Numbered from the stretch's first letter, positions 45,138 through 54,181 are shown. The stretch: 64,000 bases of DNA from Bacillota bacterium (GCA_023475165.1 JAMCWA010000003.1:1-64000), one strand, 5' to 3'. Program-made: numbers and translations. The notes: generated from the sequence alone by a model not told the origin.

Positions 45138-46337
45138 ATGACTGAACCTGATGGAAGGGGACGCTTTGGCCCCTACGGAGGACGTTACGTGCCGGAGACA
45201 GTTATCCCGGCCCTGGATGAACTGGAGGAAACGTACCAGTCGGTCAAGAGCGATCCGTCCTTTTGGGAGGATTTTCAATACTATCTGACCCGCTTTTCCG
45301 GTCGTCCGACCCCCCTCTACCTGGCCCGGCGTCTGACGGAGAAATATGGTGGAGCCCGCGTCTACCTGAAGCGGGAGGATCTCAATCACACCGGTGCCCA
45401 CAAAATCAATAACACCCTCGGTCAAATCCTTCTGGCGCGGCGAATGGGGAAGGAACGTATCATCGCCGAGACGGGAGCTGGCCAACATGGTGTAGCCACG
45501 GCGACGGTGGCGGCCATGTTTGGTCTTTCGGCCGTGGTTTACATGGGCGAGGAGGATATGCGGCGGCAGGCTCTCAACGTCTTTCGCATGCGGCTCCTGG
45601 GAGCCGAGGTCAGGGCGGTGAAAAGCGGTTCGCGGACTCTGAAGGATGCAACTAACGAGGCCATCCGCGATTGGGTTACAAATGTTCGGAAGACCCACTA
45701 TATCATCGGTTCGGTGGTGGGACCCCACCCCTATCCAACGCTGGTGCGTGATTTCCAGTCCGTCATTGGCCAGGAGGCCAGGAGGCAGCACCAGGAAATG
45801 GAGGGGCGGCTCCCCGACTATCTGCTGGCCTGCGTCGGTGGTGGGAGCAATGCGATGGGGCTCTTTCATCCGTTTCTAAAGGACGGTGAAGTGAAGATGA
45901 TCGGGGTGGAAGCGGCCGGCGAGGGGATCGAGACGGGCCGCCACGCCGCCAGTTTGACGGCCGGATCCCCCGGTGTTCTGCATGGTGCTCTCAGCTACCT
46001 CCTCCAGGATGATGACGGACAAATTTTGCCAGCTCATTCCCTCTCGGCTGGCCTGGACTATCCCGGCGTCGGGCCAGAACACGCCTACTTCAAAGACACC
46101 GGGCGCGTCACCTACGTCGCCGTCACTGATGGTGAGGCCCTGGCGGCTTTTGCCGAACTGGCCCGGTTGGAGGGCATCCTTCCCGCTCTGGAAAGTGCTC
46201 ATGCCCTGGCTTACTTGAAGAAGTTGTTACCACAGACCAGACCGGACCAGTCGATCATTGTCAACCTTTCGGGGCGGGGGGATAAGGATGTGGAGGCGGT
46301 TTGGCCTCGGCTGGAAGAAAGGGGAGACCTCCTATGA
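45138..46337 (+). CDS. trpB: Tryptophan synthase beta chain
   Basis: PLP enzyme joining indole and serine. 399 residues. [12 protein letters not shown], the PLP lysine in [10 protein letters not shown], and the phosphate loop GGGSNAMG are present. Start at ATG 45138 after GGGGAGGAGATAA. It overlaps trpA by 4 bp (ATGA). Confidence 0.95.
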   Translation: MTEPDGRGRFGPYGGRYVPETVIPALDELEETYQSVKSDPSFWEDFQYYLTRFSGRPTPLYLARRLTEKYGGARVYLKREDLNHTGAHKINNTLGQILLARRMGKERIIAETGAGQHGVATATVAAMFGLSAVVYMGEEDMRRQALNVFRMRLLGAEVRAVKSGSRTLKDATNEAIRDWVTNVRKTHYIIGSVVGPHPYPTLVRDFQSVIGQEARRQHQEMEGRLPDYLLACVGGGSNAMGLFHPFLKDGEVKMIGVEAAGEGIETGRHAASLTAGSPGVLHGALSYLLQDDDGQILPAHSLSAGLDYPGVGPEHAYFKDTGRVTYVAVTDGEALAAFAELARLEGILPALESAHALAYLKKLLPQTRPDQSIIVNLSGRGDKDVEAVWPRLEERGDLL

Positions 46338-47158
46338 ACCGTATCCACAAACTCTTCTCCCGCCTGGCGGCCGGGCAGGGGAAAGCCCTCATCCTTTATC
46401 TCATGGCGGGGGATCCAGATCCTGAGAGCAGCCTGGAAATTGCCCTTACCTTGCTGGGAGCGGGGGCCGATCTTCTGGAAATCGGCCTGCCTTTTTCCGA
46501 TCCCCTAGCCGATGGACCGGTAATTCAGGCCGCGGCACAACGCGCCCTGGCGGCGGGGACCAGGGTGGAGAAGGTCCTGGCTCTGATGGGGCGTTTGCGG
46601 GAAATGACCGCAGCGCCGCAGGTGCTCCTAAGCTATTACAACCCCATCCTTCATTACGGAGAAAAAAGGTTTCTGGAGGCGGCGGCGCAGGCCGGAGTAG
46701 ACGGGTTGATCATTCCTGATCTACCCCTGGAGGAAAGCGAGGTGGCCACCGGTGGGCCGGGAATGCGCTCCCTGGCCAGGGCTAACGGACTTGAGCTGAT
46801 CCCTTTGGTGGCTCCGACCACCCCCGATGGGCGCCTGGCCGAGGTGGGAAAAAGGGAGCCGGCCTTCACCTATGCCGTTTCCCTGACGGGGGTGACGGGA
46901 GCCAGGGTTGAACTATCCCCTGATCTGGAAACCTTCCTGAAGCGGCTTCGCCGGCATTCCCGGGTACCAGTGGCCGTGGGCTTTGGCCTGTCCCGGCCGG
47001 AACAGGTAAGCCGGGTCAGGGACCTGGTGGATGGGGTGATCATCGGCAGTCGGATTGTGCAAGAGATCGAAGGCATACCACAACAGGGGCTGGAGACGGT
47101 AAAGGAGAAGCTGGCCATTCTGGTCAGGGGTTTCCGAAGGGCCTTGGACCGGTCTTGA
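46334..47158 (+). CDS. trpA: Tryptophan synthase alpha chain
   Basis: Cleaves indoleglycerol phosphate and channels indole to TrpB. 274 residues. Catalytic Glu and Asp are in [24 protein letters not shown] and GFGLSRPEQ are typical. The ATG overlaps the trpB stop. Last gene of the trp unit. Confidence 0.95.
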   Translation: MNRIHKLFSRLAAGQGKALILYLMAGDPDPESSLEIALTLLGAGADLLEIGLPFSDPLADGPVIQAAAQRALAAGTRVEKVLALMGRLREMTAAPQVLLSYYNPILHYGEKRFLEAAAQAGVDGLIIPDLPLEESEVATGGPGMRSLARANGLELIPLVAPTTPDGRLAEVGKREPAFTYAVSLTGVTGARVELSPDLETFLKRLRRHSRVPVAVGFGLSRPEQVSRVRDLVDGVIIGSRIVQEIEGIPQQGLETVKEKLAILVRGFRRALDRS

Positions 47159-47221
47159 GGTTTATTCTGCCGGGCCGAGCCACAGCCTTTACGGTCCGCA
47201 AAAAAATCATGGCAAGAAATG

Positions 47222-47251
47222 TTGACAGCCACCGGACGTTGGTGGTACAAT
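47222..47251 (+). promoter_or_regulatory. SigmaA-type promoter of the aroF leader
   Basis: TTGACA (47222-47227), 18-bp spacer, TACAAT (47246-47251). It starts transcription near 47258, right before the T-box. Confidence 0.8.
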
Positions 47252-47259
47252 ACCCCCCA

Positions 47260-47650
47260 ATAATAACTAAAGTGATGACCGGGAAGAGTAAGTCTTGAGG
47301 GCTCCTCCAGAGAGGTGGCGGCGGGTGTAAGCCACTGGGGCGGCGAGACCGAATACCCCTGGGAGCGCAAGCCAAAAGGGTTTACCACCCCAGTAGGCCT
47401 TGACGGAGCTTCCACCGTTAAAAGGAAGAGGGTATAAGAACTGGCTGGCACGGGGACCTGATGGAAGGGACGCGGGAGTGAGCAGCATCCCGATTATGTG
47501 TCCGTTTTTGCCAAAGGGTCTTGCGTCGGGCGGCGAATCGCCTTGTGGCAGAACCTGTTCCGTACCCGGCAAGAGGGCTCTTTTGGGCCAATAAGGGTGG
47601 TACCGCGGAAAAAGCTTTCGTCCCTATGGGCGAAGGCTTTATTTTTTTGG
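47260..47650 (+). promoter_or_regulatory. Tyrosine-specific T-box leader of aroF
   Basis: Stem I begins GTGATGACCGGGAAGAGTAAG. The specifier region reads GAA-TAC (Tyr codon, 47354-47356), at the place where the trp leader has GAA-TGG. The antiterminator motif is AATAAGGGTGGTACCGCGG (47590-47608). The terminator is AAAGCTTTCGTCC / GGGCGAAGGCTTT with TTTTTTT (47611-47648). Uncharged tRNA-Tyr would switch on aroF and possibly tyrA and aroA. Confidence 0.9.
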
Positions 47651-47673
47651 TATCAGACACTGGAGGTGCTAAA

Positions 47674-48714
47674 ATGATCATTGTCATGGGCCGCGGCGCC
47701 CGGGAAAGCGAGATCGACAGCGTCATCAAGAGGTTAAAGAGCCTGGGGTTTGACATCCACCTCTCCCGGGGGGTGGAGAGAACCATCATCGGCGCCATCG
47801 GGGACAAGAAGGCCGTGTCAGCCGAGGACCTGGAGGCCATGGACGGGGTGGAAAAGGTAGTTCCCATCCTCCAACCCTTTAAGCTGGCCAGTCGCGACTT
47901 CAAGCCGGAGAATACGGTAATCAAGGTGGGCGAGGCCGCCTTTGGCGACGGAGAACCGGTGATCATTGCCGGACCCTGTGCTGTGGAAAGCCGGGAGCAG
48001 ATCCTATCCACAGCCGAGGTAGTAAAAAGGGCCGGTGGCAAATTGCTGCGGGGAGGGGCCTTCAAGCCCCGGACCTCCCCTTACAGCTTTCAGGGCCTGG
48101 AGGAAGAGGGTTTGCGGCTCTTGGCCGAGGCCAGGGAATGTACGGGACTGGCAGTGGTAACGGAGGTAATGGATCCCCGAGACGTCGGCCTGGTGGCCTC
48201 ATACGCCGACGTGCTTCAGATCGGGGCGCGTAACATGCAGAATTTTCAACTGCTGCGGGAGGTAGGAAAACTCAGGCAACCGGTGATGCTGAAGCGGGGT
48301 CCTTCAGCCACCCTGGAGGAGTGGCTTATGGCCGCAGAGTATGTTATGTCAGGCGGGAACTATCAGGTAATTCTCTGCGAACGGGGTATCCGCACCTTCG
48401 AGAAATATACCCGCAACACCCTGGACTTGAGCGCCGTTCCCGCCGTCAAACATCTCAGTCACCTGCCCATCGTGGTTGACCCGAGCCACGGGACGGGGCG
48501 TTGGCGGCTGGTGGCCCCGATGACCAAGGCCGCCATTGTGGCCGGGGCTGACGGGGTGATGTTAGAGGTCCATCCCAAGCCGGAAGAGGCGCTGTCCGAC
48601 GGCCCCCAGTCTTTGACCTTTGACCGTTTTGAACGCCTGATGAGGGAAATAGCTGACCTAAGAGACTACTTGGATACCGCGGTTTCCGCGGCAAATACGA
48701 CCGGGAAAGCCTGA
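47674..48714 (+). CDS. aroF: 3-deoxy-7-phosphoheptulonate synthase (DAHP synthase, type I-beta)
   Basis: Entry enzyme of the shikimate pathway. 346 residues: an N-terminal ferredoxin-like domain (about 1-70, [17 protein letters not shown]), which in Thermotoga-type enzymes gives Tyr/Phe feedback, then the barrel with [37 protein letters not shown] and [16 protein letters not shown] precedes the ATG. The C-terminal TAVSAAN segment is encoded by sequence that also occurs inside the priA repeat, in the same frame, so the tail appears to be element-derived. Confidence 0.94.
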   Translation: MIIVMGRGARESEIDSVIKRLKSLGFDIHLSRGVERTIIGAIGDKKAVSAEDLEAMDGVEKVVPILQPFKLASRDFKPENTVIKVGEAAFGDGEPVIIAGPCAVESREQILSTAEVVKRAGGKLLRGGAFKPRTSPYSFQGLEEEGLRLLAEARECTGLAVVTEVMDPRDVGLVASYADVLQIGARNMQNFQLLREVGKLRQPVMLKRGPSATLEEWLMAAEYVMSGGNYQVILCERGIRTFEKYTRNTLDLSAVPAVKHLSHLPIVVDPSHGTGRWRLVAPMTKAAIVAGADGVMLEVHPKPEEALSDGPQSLTFDRFERLMREIADLRDYLDTAVSAANTTGKA

Positions 48715-48720
48715 GGTCAA

Positions 48721-49098
48721 GACCGCTCAAGAATGTCCAGATGCCAAGGAGACAAGGCTCCGAAGCGAGGCGTATTGGGTTGTAGGTTGAGCAAGGAGGC
48801 GCCGGAGCGACACAATTCGCCATAGTCATGCACCATTTGACAAGGAAAGCTCCCCTGGCGAATTGCGCCACAATCCGCTGCAGTTACGCTCCATTTTACG
48901 GAAAGTTCTTCGGAGGATTGCGCCACAAGCGGCCTTAGCCGACGCCCCACTTGATGGCAAGCTGTTGCGGGCCGCTTGCGTCACAAAGGAAAGTCTTCGG
49001 CGGATTACGCCACAATTACCTCTAGTTACGCAACATTTGCGGAGAACTTCTCTTGGCGGTTGCGCCAACGCCGATGGGGTTTTTTAAGCGGTGTTCTA
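48721..49098. repeat. Longest MITE-like repeat copy, with inverted tandem units, after aroF
   Basis: Left end AAGACCGCTCAAGAATGTCCAG; right end GATGGGGTTTTTTAAGCGGTGTTCTAAG. The interior has the GACAAGGCTCCGAAGCGAGG to GGCGCCGGAGCGAC module and then about five degenerate 50-60-bp units with GCGCCACAATCCGC or similar, each followed by a GTTACGC..CATTT segment and GGAAAGTTCTTCGG-like sequence, in inverse orientation to 21981-22235. It fills the aroF-tyrA gap. Confidence 0.78.
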
Positions 49099-49112
49099 AG
49101 GGGGATTAGCCC

Positions 49113-50204
49113 ATGCGGGTAACCATAGTCGGTCTTGGGGTCATTGGTGGTTCCCTGGGGATGGCTTTGAAGCTCCTGGGGGGTAACTTTCTTGTGACTG
49201 GCGTTGATCTGAGCCAGCCGATCCTAACCGAGGCCAAGGAGTTAGGGGCCATTGACCGCGGTGCCCTAGACTTGAGGGAGGGGGTGGCCGGCGCCGAGGC
49301 GGTGGTCTTGGCCACTCCGGTGCGGACCACGATCGGGCTTTTGGCGACCCTGGGAGGCAATCTCTCCCCCGGTACCCTGGTTATGGACGTGGGTAGTACC
49401 AAGGAAATGGTAATGGAGGCCATGTCCCGGCATCTTCCGCCAGACGTCTTCTACATTGGGGGGCACCCCATGACTGGATCGGAGCGTTCCGGCCTGGCCG
49501 GAGCTGATCCCTATTTGTTCCAGAACAGTATTTTCATTCTCACGCCGGGGGTAAGAAGTCAGGGGCAAGGATTGGAGAGGGCCAGGGAGATAGTGACTGC
49601 CTGCGGCGCCAGAGCCGTCCTGATGACTCCCGGGGAGCATGACCTGGTCGTGGCGGCGGTGAGTCATTTGCCCTATCTCTTGGCTGTTTCCCTGGTTAAC
49701 ACCGTTGCCGGGTTGGAGGAACAGAGGGGGGACGTCTGGCGTTTTGCCGCTGGTGGCTTTCGCGATACGACCCGGGTGGCCTCGGGTAGTCCCCAGATGT
49801 GGCGGGATATTAGCCTGAGCAACCGCTCGCTGCTTGAGGTATTGAACCGCTTCAAGGGGGATTTGCAGCGGGTGGAGGAGATGCTGGCGGCGGCTAATGA
49901 GTCAGAACTGGCCGGTCATTTCCTCCGGGCCCGGGAGAATCGCAAGAAGATCCCGACTACGGCCAAGGGACTCTTGCCCAAGCTCCACGAATTGGTGGTG
50001 CGGGCGGAGGACAGGCCCGGGGTGATTGGTGAAATCGCCTCGACCCTGGGCCGTTCCGGAGTCAATATCAGCGACATCGAGATCCTGCGGGTGCGGGAAG
50101 GAGAAGGTGGAACCATTAGATTGGGGTTCACCAGCGGCGAGGCCCTGGAGCAGGCCCAGTATCTTCTTCAAAGCCTGGGTTATCCTGTTCGGAAACGAGA
50201 ATAA
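49113..50204 (+). CDS. tyrA: Prephenate dehydrogenase with C-terminal ACT domain
   Basis: Oxidises prephenate to hydroxyphenylpyruvate for tyrosine. 363 residues. Rossmann motif VGLGVIGGSLG, the substrate region GGHPMTGSERSG, then a C-terminal ACT domain (about 293-360: LVVRAEDRPGVIGEIASTL, INDIE-like ISDIEILRV) that probably binds tyrosine. It lies between aroF and aroA. Confidence 0.94.
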   Translation: MRVTIVGLGVIGGSLGMALKLLGGNFLVTGVDLSQPILTEAKELGAIDRGALDLREGVAGAEAVVLATPVRTTIGLLATLGGNLSPGTLVMDVGSTKEMVMEAMSRHLPPDVFYIGGHPMTGSERSGLAGADPYLFQNSIFILTPGVRSQGQGLERAREIVTACGARAVLMTPGEHDLVVAAVSHLPYLLAVSLVNTVAGLEEQRGDVWRFAAGGFRDTTRVASGSPQMWRDISLSNRSLLEVLNRFKGDLQRVEEMLAAANESELAGHFLRARENRKKIPTTAKGLLPKLHELVVRAEDRPGVIGEIASTLGRSGVNISDIEILRVREGEGGTIRLGFTSGEALEQAQYLLQSLGYPVRKRE

Positions 50205-50253
50205 GGTAATGGGTTTGATCGCCTCAAGTCTGAACAGAGAGAGGGTACGCAAG

Positions 50254-51537
50254 ATGGAAGCCGTAATTCAACCGGCAGAAAGGATACGCGGAACGATACG
50301 CGTCCCGGGTGACAAATCCATCTCCCACCGGGCGGTGATCCTGGGGGCTGTCAGTGAGGGAGAAACAGAGATAAAAGGATTTCTCCGGGCGGATGACTGC
50401 CTCAGCACCATCCGGCTCTTTCATCAAATGGGGGTCAGGATCGAGGGAGAAGGGACTGATTTGACCGTTCACGGGGTGGGGCTCCGCGGGCTACAGGAAC
50501 CCGCCGAAGTGCTGGATGTGGGGAATTCCGGTACCACCATCCGTTTGGTGGCTGGCCTCCTTTCCGGTCAGAGCTTCTTTTCCGTATTAACGGGGGATGC
50601 CTCCATCCGACGGCGCCCCATGGGACGAATTACACAACCGTTACAAATAATGGGGGCGCGGGTTTTCGGCCGCCAAGGGGGCACCCTGGCTCCGCTAGCC
50701 ATCGCCGGCGGGAGCCTCCGGGCGGCGGAGCATGTCTTGCCCGTAGCCAGCGCCCAGGTTAAGTCGGCTCTCCTGCTGGCCGGACTACTGGCCGCAGGGG
50801 AGACTTCGGTAGAGGAACCGGCCCTGTCCCGGGACCATACGGAAAGACTCTTGGCTTATCTGGGAGGACGTCTCCGCCGCGAAGGGAATCGGGTTTTTAT
50901 CGCCGGAGGACAGAGACTGTGGGCGCGGCCTCTCTGGATTCCCGGGGACATCTCTTCCGCCGCCTTTTTCCTGGTGGCGGCGGCTCTCGTCCCCGGATCC
51001 GATCTGGTTGTAGAAAATCTTGGCTTGAACCCAACCCGCAGCGGAATCCTCGAGGTCTTGGCAGCGATGGGGGCAGATCTGGAGGTAAGAGGAGAGGAAC
51101 TGGTAAGTGGGGAGCCGGTGGGGACCATCCGGATTCGTCATTCCCGGCTCCGGGGTATAAGGATAGGCGGTAGCCTTATCCCTCGTCTCATCGATGAGCT
51201 ACCGGTCTTGGCGGTGGCGGCTGCTTTAGCCCAGGGCGAGACGATCATTGAGGATGCCCAGGAACTACGGGTCAAGGAAAGTGACCGGATTTCTGCCATT
51301 GCCCAGGGTTTGACAGCCTTGGGGGCCAAGGTCAGCCCAAAGGAGGATGGATTGATCATACAGGGGGTGGAGCATTTGCGAGGCGCCCGGGTAGAGGCCT
51401 TTGGTGATCACCGGATCGCCATGGCCCTGGCTGTGGCCGGCCTGGCGGCTCAAGAGGAAACCATTCTGCAAGGGGCGGAAGCAGTCAGCATTTCTTATCC
51501 CGACTTCTTTCCAACTCTATCTAGAGTTGCGCAATAA
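50254..51537 (+). CDS. aroA: 3-phosphoshikimate 1-carboxyvinyltransferase (EPSP synthase)
   Basis: Sixth shikimate-pathway step. 427 residues. VPGDKSISHRA, GNSGTTIRL, SAQVKSALLLAGL, LNPTRSG, the catalytic Asp in LIDELPVLAV, and GDHRIAMAL are conserved. Start at ATG 50254 after GAGAGAGGG; an upstream in-frame ATG at 50210 would add 15 residues with no family counterpart. Confidence 0.95.
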   Translation: MEAVIQPAERIRGTIRVPGDKSISHRAVILGAVSEGETEIKGFLRADDCLSTIRLFHQMGVRIEGEGTDLTVHGVGLRGLQEPAEVLDVGNSGTTIRLVAGLLSGQSFFSVLTGDASIRRRPMGRITQPLQIMGARVFGRQGGTLAPLAIAGGSLRAAEHVLPVASAQVKSALLLAGLLAAGETSVEEPALSRDHTERLLAYLGGRLRREGNRVFIAGGQRLWARPLWIPGDISSAAFFLVAAALVPGSDLVVENLGLNPTRSGILEVLAAMGADLEVRGEELVSGEPVGTIRIRHSRLRGIRIGGSLIPRLIDELPVLAVAAALAQGETIIEDAQELRVKESDRISAIAQGLTALGAKVSPKEDGLIIQGVEHLRGARVEAFGDHRIAMALAVAGLAAQEETILQGAEAVSISYPDFFPTLSRVAQ

Positions 51538-51561
51538 AGACGTCCACTGAAAATACTTCTA

Positions 51562-51591
51562 GCATACTGAAAAAAATGTCGTTACATAATA
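51562..51591 (+). promoter_or_regulatory. SigmaG/sigmaF-type promoter of the first SASP gene
   Basis: GCATA (51562-51566), 18-bp spacer, CATAATA (51585-51591). This agrees with the forespore promoter consensus; the same layout precedes the second SASP gene. Confidence 0.8.
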
Positions 51592-51624
51592 GACTTAGAA
51601 AAGGTTTAAAGGAGGTGAAAGATT

Positions 51625-51912
51625 TTGGCGGAAGGAAGCAAAACCGGAAATCGGATTCTTGTCCGCGGTGCAGAACAGGCTATGGACAACTTCAAGTATG
51701 AGGTAGCGCGAACGCTGAATATCAATGTTCCCCAGGGTGGTTACTGGGGTGATCTGTCGGCTCGCGATTGCGGGGCGGTCGGAGGCCACATGGTCCGTCG
51801 GATGATCCAATTAGCGGAGCAATCCCTGGCCGGCGGTGGCGGGTTAACCGCTGGAGCCGGTCCTGCTGGTGGCGGGTTTGGTGGCCCGGCTGGAGGCGGA
51901 ACAGTCCGTTAA
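51625..51912 (+). CDS. Alpha/beta-type small acid-soluble spore protein
   Basis: Coats spore DNA and protects it from UV and heat. 95 residues, TTG start with AAAGGAGGTG upstream. The GPR cleavage region reads KYEVARTL and the second conserved block CGAVGGHMVRRMI. A Gly/Ala/Pro-rich tail of about 25 residues is longer than in the usual family member and absent from the second copy. It is 70% or so like the neighbour at 51996, suggesting local duplication. Confidence 0.92.
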   Translation: MAEGSKTGNRILVRGAEQAMDNFKYEVARTLNINVPQGGYWGDLSARDCGAVGGHMVRRMIQLAEQSLAGGGGLTAGAGPAGGGFGGPAGGGTVR

Positions 51913-51940
51913 TAGTTGTCGCCATTAACAGAATGTGGCA

Positions 51941-51970
51941 GCATAATTCGGTTTCGGCCGTTCCATACTA
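51941..51970 (+). promoter_or_regulatory. SigmaG/sigmaF-type promoter of the second SASP gene
   Basis: GCATA (51941-51945), 18-bp spacer, CATACTA (51964-51970). Same spacing as the first SASP promoter. Confidence 0.78.
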
Positions 51971-51995
51971 AGATCAGACGAAGGAGGTGATAGAG

Positions 51996-52238
51996 ATGGC
52001 ACAGGGGCAGGAAACTGGTGGCAGACTGTTAGTTCCGCAGGCTAAACAGGCTATGGACTCCTTCAAGTACGAGGTGGCCCGCGAACTGAACATTACCCCT
52101 CCGCAAGGCGGTTACTGGGGTAACATGCCAGCCCGCGACTGCGGCGCTGTCGGTGGACACATGGTCCGTCGCATGATTCAGATCGCCGAGCAGTCTCTGT
52201 CTGGACGCGTTACTGGTCCGGGTGGAGCTGCCAGGTGA
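51996..52238 (+). CDS. Alpha/beta-type small acid-soluble spore protein
   Basis: 80 residues. AAGGAGGTG precedes the ATG at 51996; an earlier in-frame start lies in the ribosome site. KYEVARELNI (protease site) and GGYWGNMPARDCGAVGG followed by HMVRRMIQIAEQ match the DNA-binding SASP fold. It has its own forespore promoter and terminator. Confidence 0.93.
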   Translation: MAQGQETGGRLLVPQAKQAMDSFKYEVARELNITPPQGGYWGNMPARDCGAVGGHMVRRMIQIAEQSLSGRVTGPGGAAR

Positions 52239-52254
52239 TAGATCAATAAAGCGT

Positions 52255-52285
52255 AAATGAGCGGTAATACCGCTCATTTATTAAT
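52255..52285 (+). terminator. Intrinsic terminator after the second SASP gene
   Basis: AAATGAGCGGTA / TACCGCTCATTT, a long stem with a minimal loop, then ATTAATTCGTT. The T tract is weak but the hairpin is strong. Confidence 0.7.
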
Positions 52286-52330
52286 TCGTTAAAGATCAGT
52301 TCGTTAAAGATCAGCAAAGACTGTTCCTTA

Positions 52331-52356
52331 GAAAAAGGGCCGTTTTACGGCCCTTA
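52331..52356 (-). terminator. Intrinsic terminator of the third SASP gene
   Basis: Read on the minus strand: AAGGGCCG / CGGCCCTT stem followed by TTTCT. It overlaps the stop codon of the SASP gene at 52354-52578. Confidence 0.75.
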
Positions 52357-52578
52357 GCTCTGCTGACCTTGATTACTGAGGACCTGCTGGGCGTAACGAA
52401 CCATTACCCGGACCATATTACCGCCGATCTTGCCTCCGATGGCACCGGCGGCGCGGGCGGTTATATCGCCATTGTATCCATCCTGCAATGGAATCCCCAG
52501 CTCATCGGCGACCTCGAATTTCAGGGCATCGAGAAAGTCTTCCGGCAAGGCTTTAGGCCGGGGAAGAAACTGTGCCAT
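52354..52578 (-). CDS. Alpha/beta-type small acid-soluble spore protein, divergent copy
   Basis: 74 residues. KFEVADELGI is the protease site and GAIGGKIGGNMVRVMVRYAQ the second DNA-contact helix. It is more divergent from the two plus-strand copies than they are from each other. AAGGAGGTG precedes the ATG at 52578. A CATAATG that could be a forespore -10 lies about 45 bp upstream, without a convincing -35 box. Confidence 0.9.
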   Translation of the reverse strand: MAQFLPRPKALPEDFLDALKFEVADELGIPLQDGYNGDITARAAGAIGGKIGGNMVRVMVRYAQQVLSNQGQQS

Positions 52579-52834
52579 ATTGACACCTCCTTTTCTCAGT
52601 CTTATTTTCCCCCCGGCCAGCATCATTATGTTAACAATAACTGCAAGGGCAAGAAAAAGTCCGTTGGGCTAGGAGAATACAGAAAAACTGTCCCGGAGGG
52701 CTGCGCCACACAGATGCGAACAGCGGCACCAATTTGAATACAAGGACCTTCTCTCCCCAATGACAATCCACTGTCGATGGCCAATCTTTTTCAACGTTGA
52801 CTGTAAGTGTCGCAGGAAGGCAGCCTGCGCATTG

Positions 52835-53839
52835 TTAATTAATGTAACGAAAGATTTCGCCTTGATCAATATTCGGGTGAAGAGCGGCATTCAGGCTTCC
52901 GGCGATAAGTCGGGACATGTCGTCAATTAGAACATCGATCTCTTTGGGGGTCACCACCAGGTCACCCACCAGAGGTGAGAGAATCTCATTAATCAAGCCC
53001 CGCTTGTCCGGCGCCTCCATCTCTTCAATGATTTGTAAGAGAGAGGCCTGCCCCCGCAGTTTATCTAGGAGGATGTCGATGGTATTGGTGGCGATGGTTA
53101 TAGCGTGGACTACCGTAGGGACGCCAATGGCCACTACGGGAACCCCCAGGGTTTTCTGGGTCAGCCCAATCCGTTCGTTACCAACCCCTGACCCCGGATG
53201 AATGCCAGAGTCGGCCAGTTGGATGGAGGTGGCGATTCGCTCGATGTTACGGGCGGCCAGGGCGTCTATGGCAATAACCAGATCCGGTTGCACGTCGTCA
53301 ACCACGGCTCGGATGATTTCACTGGTTTCAATCCCGGTAAGTCCCAGAACGCCGGGGGCCAAAGCGGCTACGGAACGCAAACCGCCTGATAGATCTAATG
53401 GGATATGACCCTTGAGATGACGCGTTACCAGGACGCCGTTGACCACCCGAGGCCCCAGGGCGTCGGGCGTGGCCTTCCAGTTGCCTAGACCGACAACAAA
53501 TACGTTGGAATCTGGCCTCAAATGGAGTAGCTGCACCAGGTTTTGGGTCAGGACCTGACCCAAATCCTCTTGCAGTTGACGATTCCGGTGACGCAGGGAG
53601 GGGGCCTCCAGGGTTATGTAATTACCCCTGGTTTTGCCCATCAGGCGTTCACCTTCCTCTGAGAAGATCTCCACCCAGGTGATGGCGATTTCCCCGCGGC
53701 GATCTTCGGTCACCCTTACCCCCGAGATTTCTACTCCAGCCCTACCGCGCAAAGCTTCGTGGGCCTCCAAAGCCAGATCAGTATACTCTTGTGGCGCCAC
53801 AGTCCCAAAGAATTGTTCGAAGATGCCTTTCTTGGACAC
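52835..53839 (-). CDS. gpr: Germination protease GPR
   Basis: Aspartic-type protease that degrades alpha/beta SASPs at germination, releasing amino acids. 334 residues, with the short N-terminal propeptide region (to about residue 15) and the family core TDLALEAHEALRG, GLGNWKATPDALGPRVV and VIAIDALAARNIERIATSI. Its gene lies next to three of its likely substrates. The leader contains an intrinsic terminator (53876-53904) between an apparent forespore promoter (53990-54019) and the start codon; AGGAGGTTGGG is just upstream of the ATG. Confidence 0.94.
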   Translation of the reverse strand: MSKKGIFEQFFGTVAPQEYTDLALEAHEALRGRAGVEISGVRVTEDRRGEIAITWVEIFSEEGERLMGKTRGNYITLEAPSLRHRNRQLQEDLGQVLTQNLVQLLHLRPDSNVFVVGLGNWKATPDALGPRVVNGVLVTRHLKGHIPLDLSGGLRSVAALAPGVLGLTGIETSEIIRAVVDDVQPDLVIAIDALAARNIERIATSIQLADSGIHPGSGVGNERIGLTQKTLGVPVVAIGVPTVVHAITIATNTIDILLDKLRGQASLLQIIEEMEAPDKRGLINEILSPLVGDLVVTPKEIDVLIDDMSRLIAGSLNAALHPNIDQGEIFRYIN

Positions 53840-53875
53840 AACCCAACCTCCTGCTGAACAGCGCTATGGCTTGAC

Positions 53876-53904
53876 AAAAAAAGGACGGTCGTCAGACGAC
53901 CGTC
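53876..53904 (-). terminator. Intrinsic terminator within the gpr leader
   Basis: Nine-bp perfect stem (GACGGTCGT / ACGACCGTC in plus-strand reading) with a CAG loop. On the minus strand it is followed by CCTTTTTTTG. It points at gpr and lies 37 bp upstream of its start codon; no minus-strand gene lies before it. Either an attenuator of gpr or the end of a short RNA of about 100 nt. Confidence 0.8.
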
Positions 53905-53989
53905 ATGGGAGAGGAGAAACCGGAGGAAGAGCCTATGGGGGAGGGTAAAATTAAATTGGACGTTGTCCTCCATTGACTCTTGCGTTTAG

Positions 53990-54019
53990 TATTATCAACC
54001 TTGTTCAAACAAAATATGC
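53990..54019 (-). promoter_or_regulatory. SigmaG/sigmaF-type promoter of gpr
   Basis: On the minus strand GCATA (54019-54015), 18-bp spacer, GATAATA (53996-53990). Same layout and spacing as the SASP promoters. The rest of the 342-bp gap between gpr and rsmD has no gene. Confidence 0.65.
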
Positions 54020-54133
54020 ATCCGCCGAAAAAATCTTTTCTGGTGAAGGACTCAAGAGAAGGACTCAAGAAGATGGCGCCGACAGGGAGGGCTTTCTCTC
54101 TGAGCATCACCCTGGCTGGCCATCAGGGTAGTG

Positions 54134-54145
54134 GTGTGCTATAAT
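54134..54145 (+). promoter_or_regulatory. Probable extended -10 promoter of rsmD
   Basis: GTGTGCTATAAT with an extended TG element and a perfect -10 hexamer at 54140-54145. No good -35 box. Confidence 0.45.
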
Positions 54146-54181
54146 GAGGGAGGATTTGGTGAGAAGGGGAAAAGACGGTTT

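Noticed and set aside
53731-53973. An 80-codon minus-strand frame across the gpr leader and gpr start
   Set aside because: It overlaps gpr in another frame, crosses the leader terminator and lacks a ribosome site or recognisable domain.
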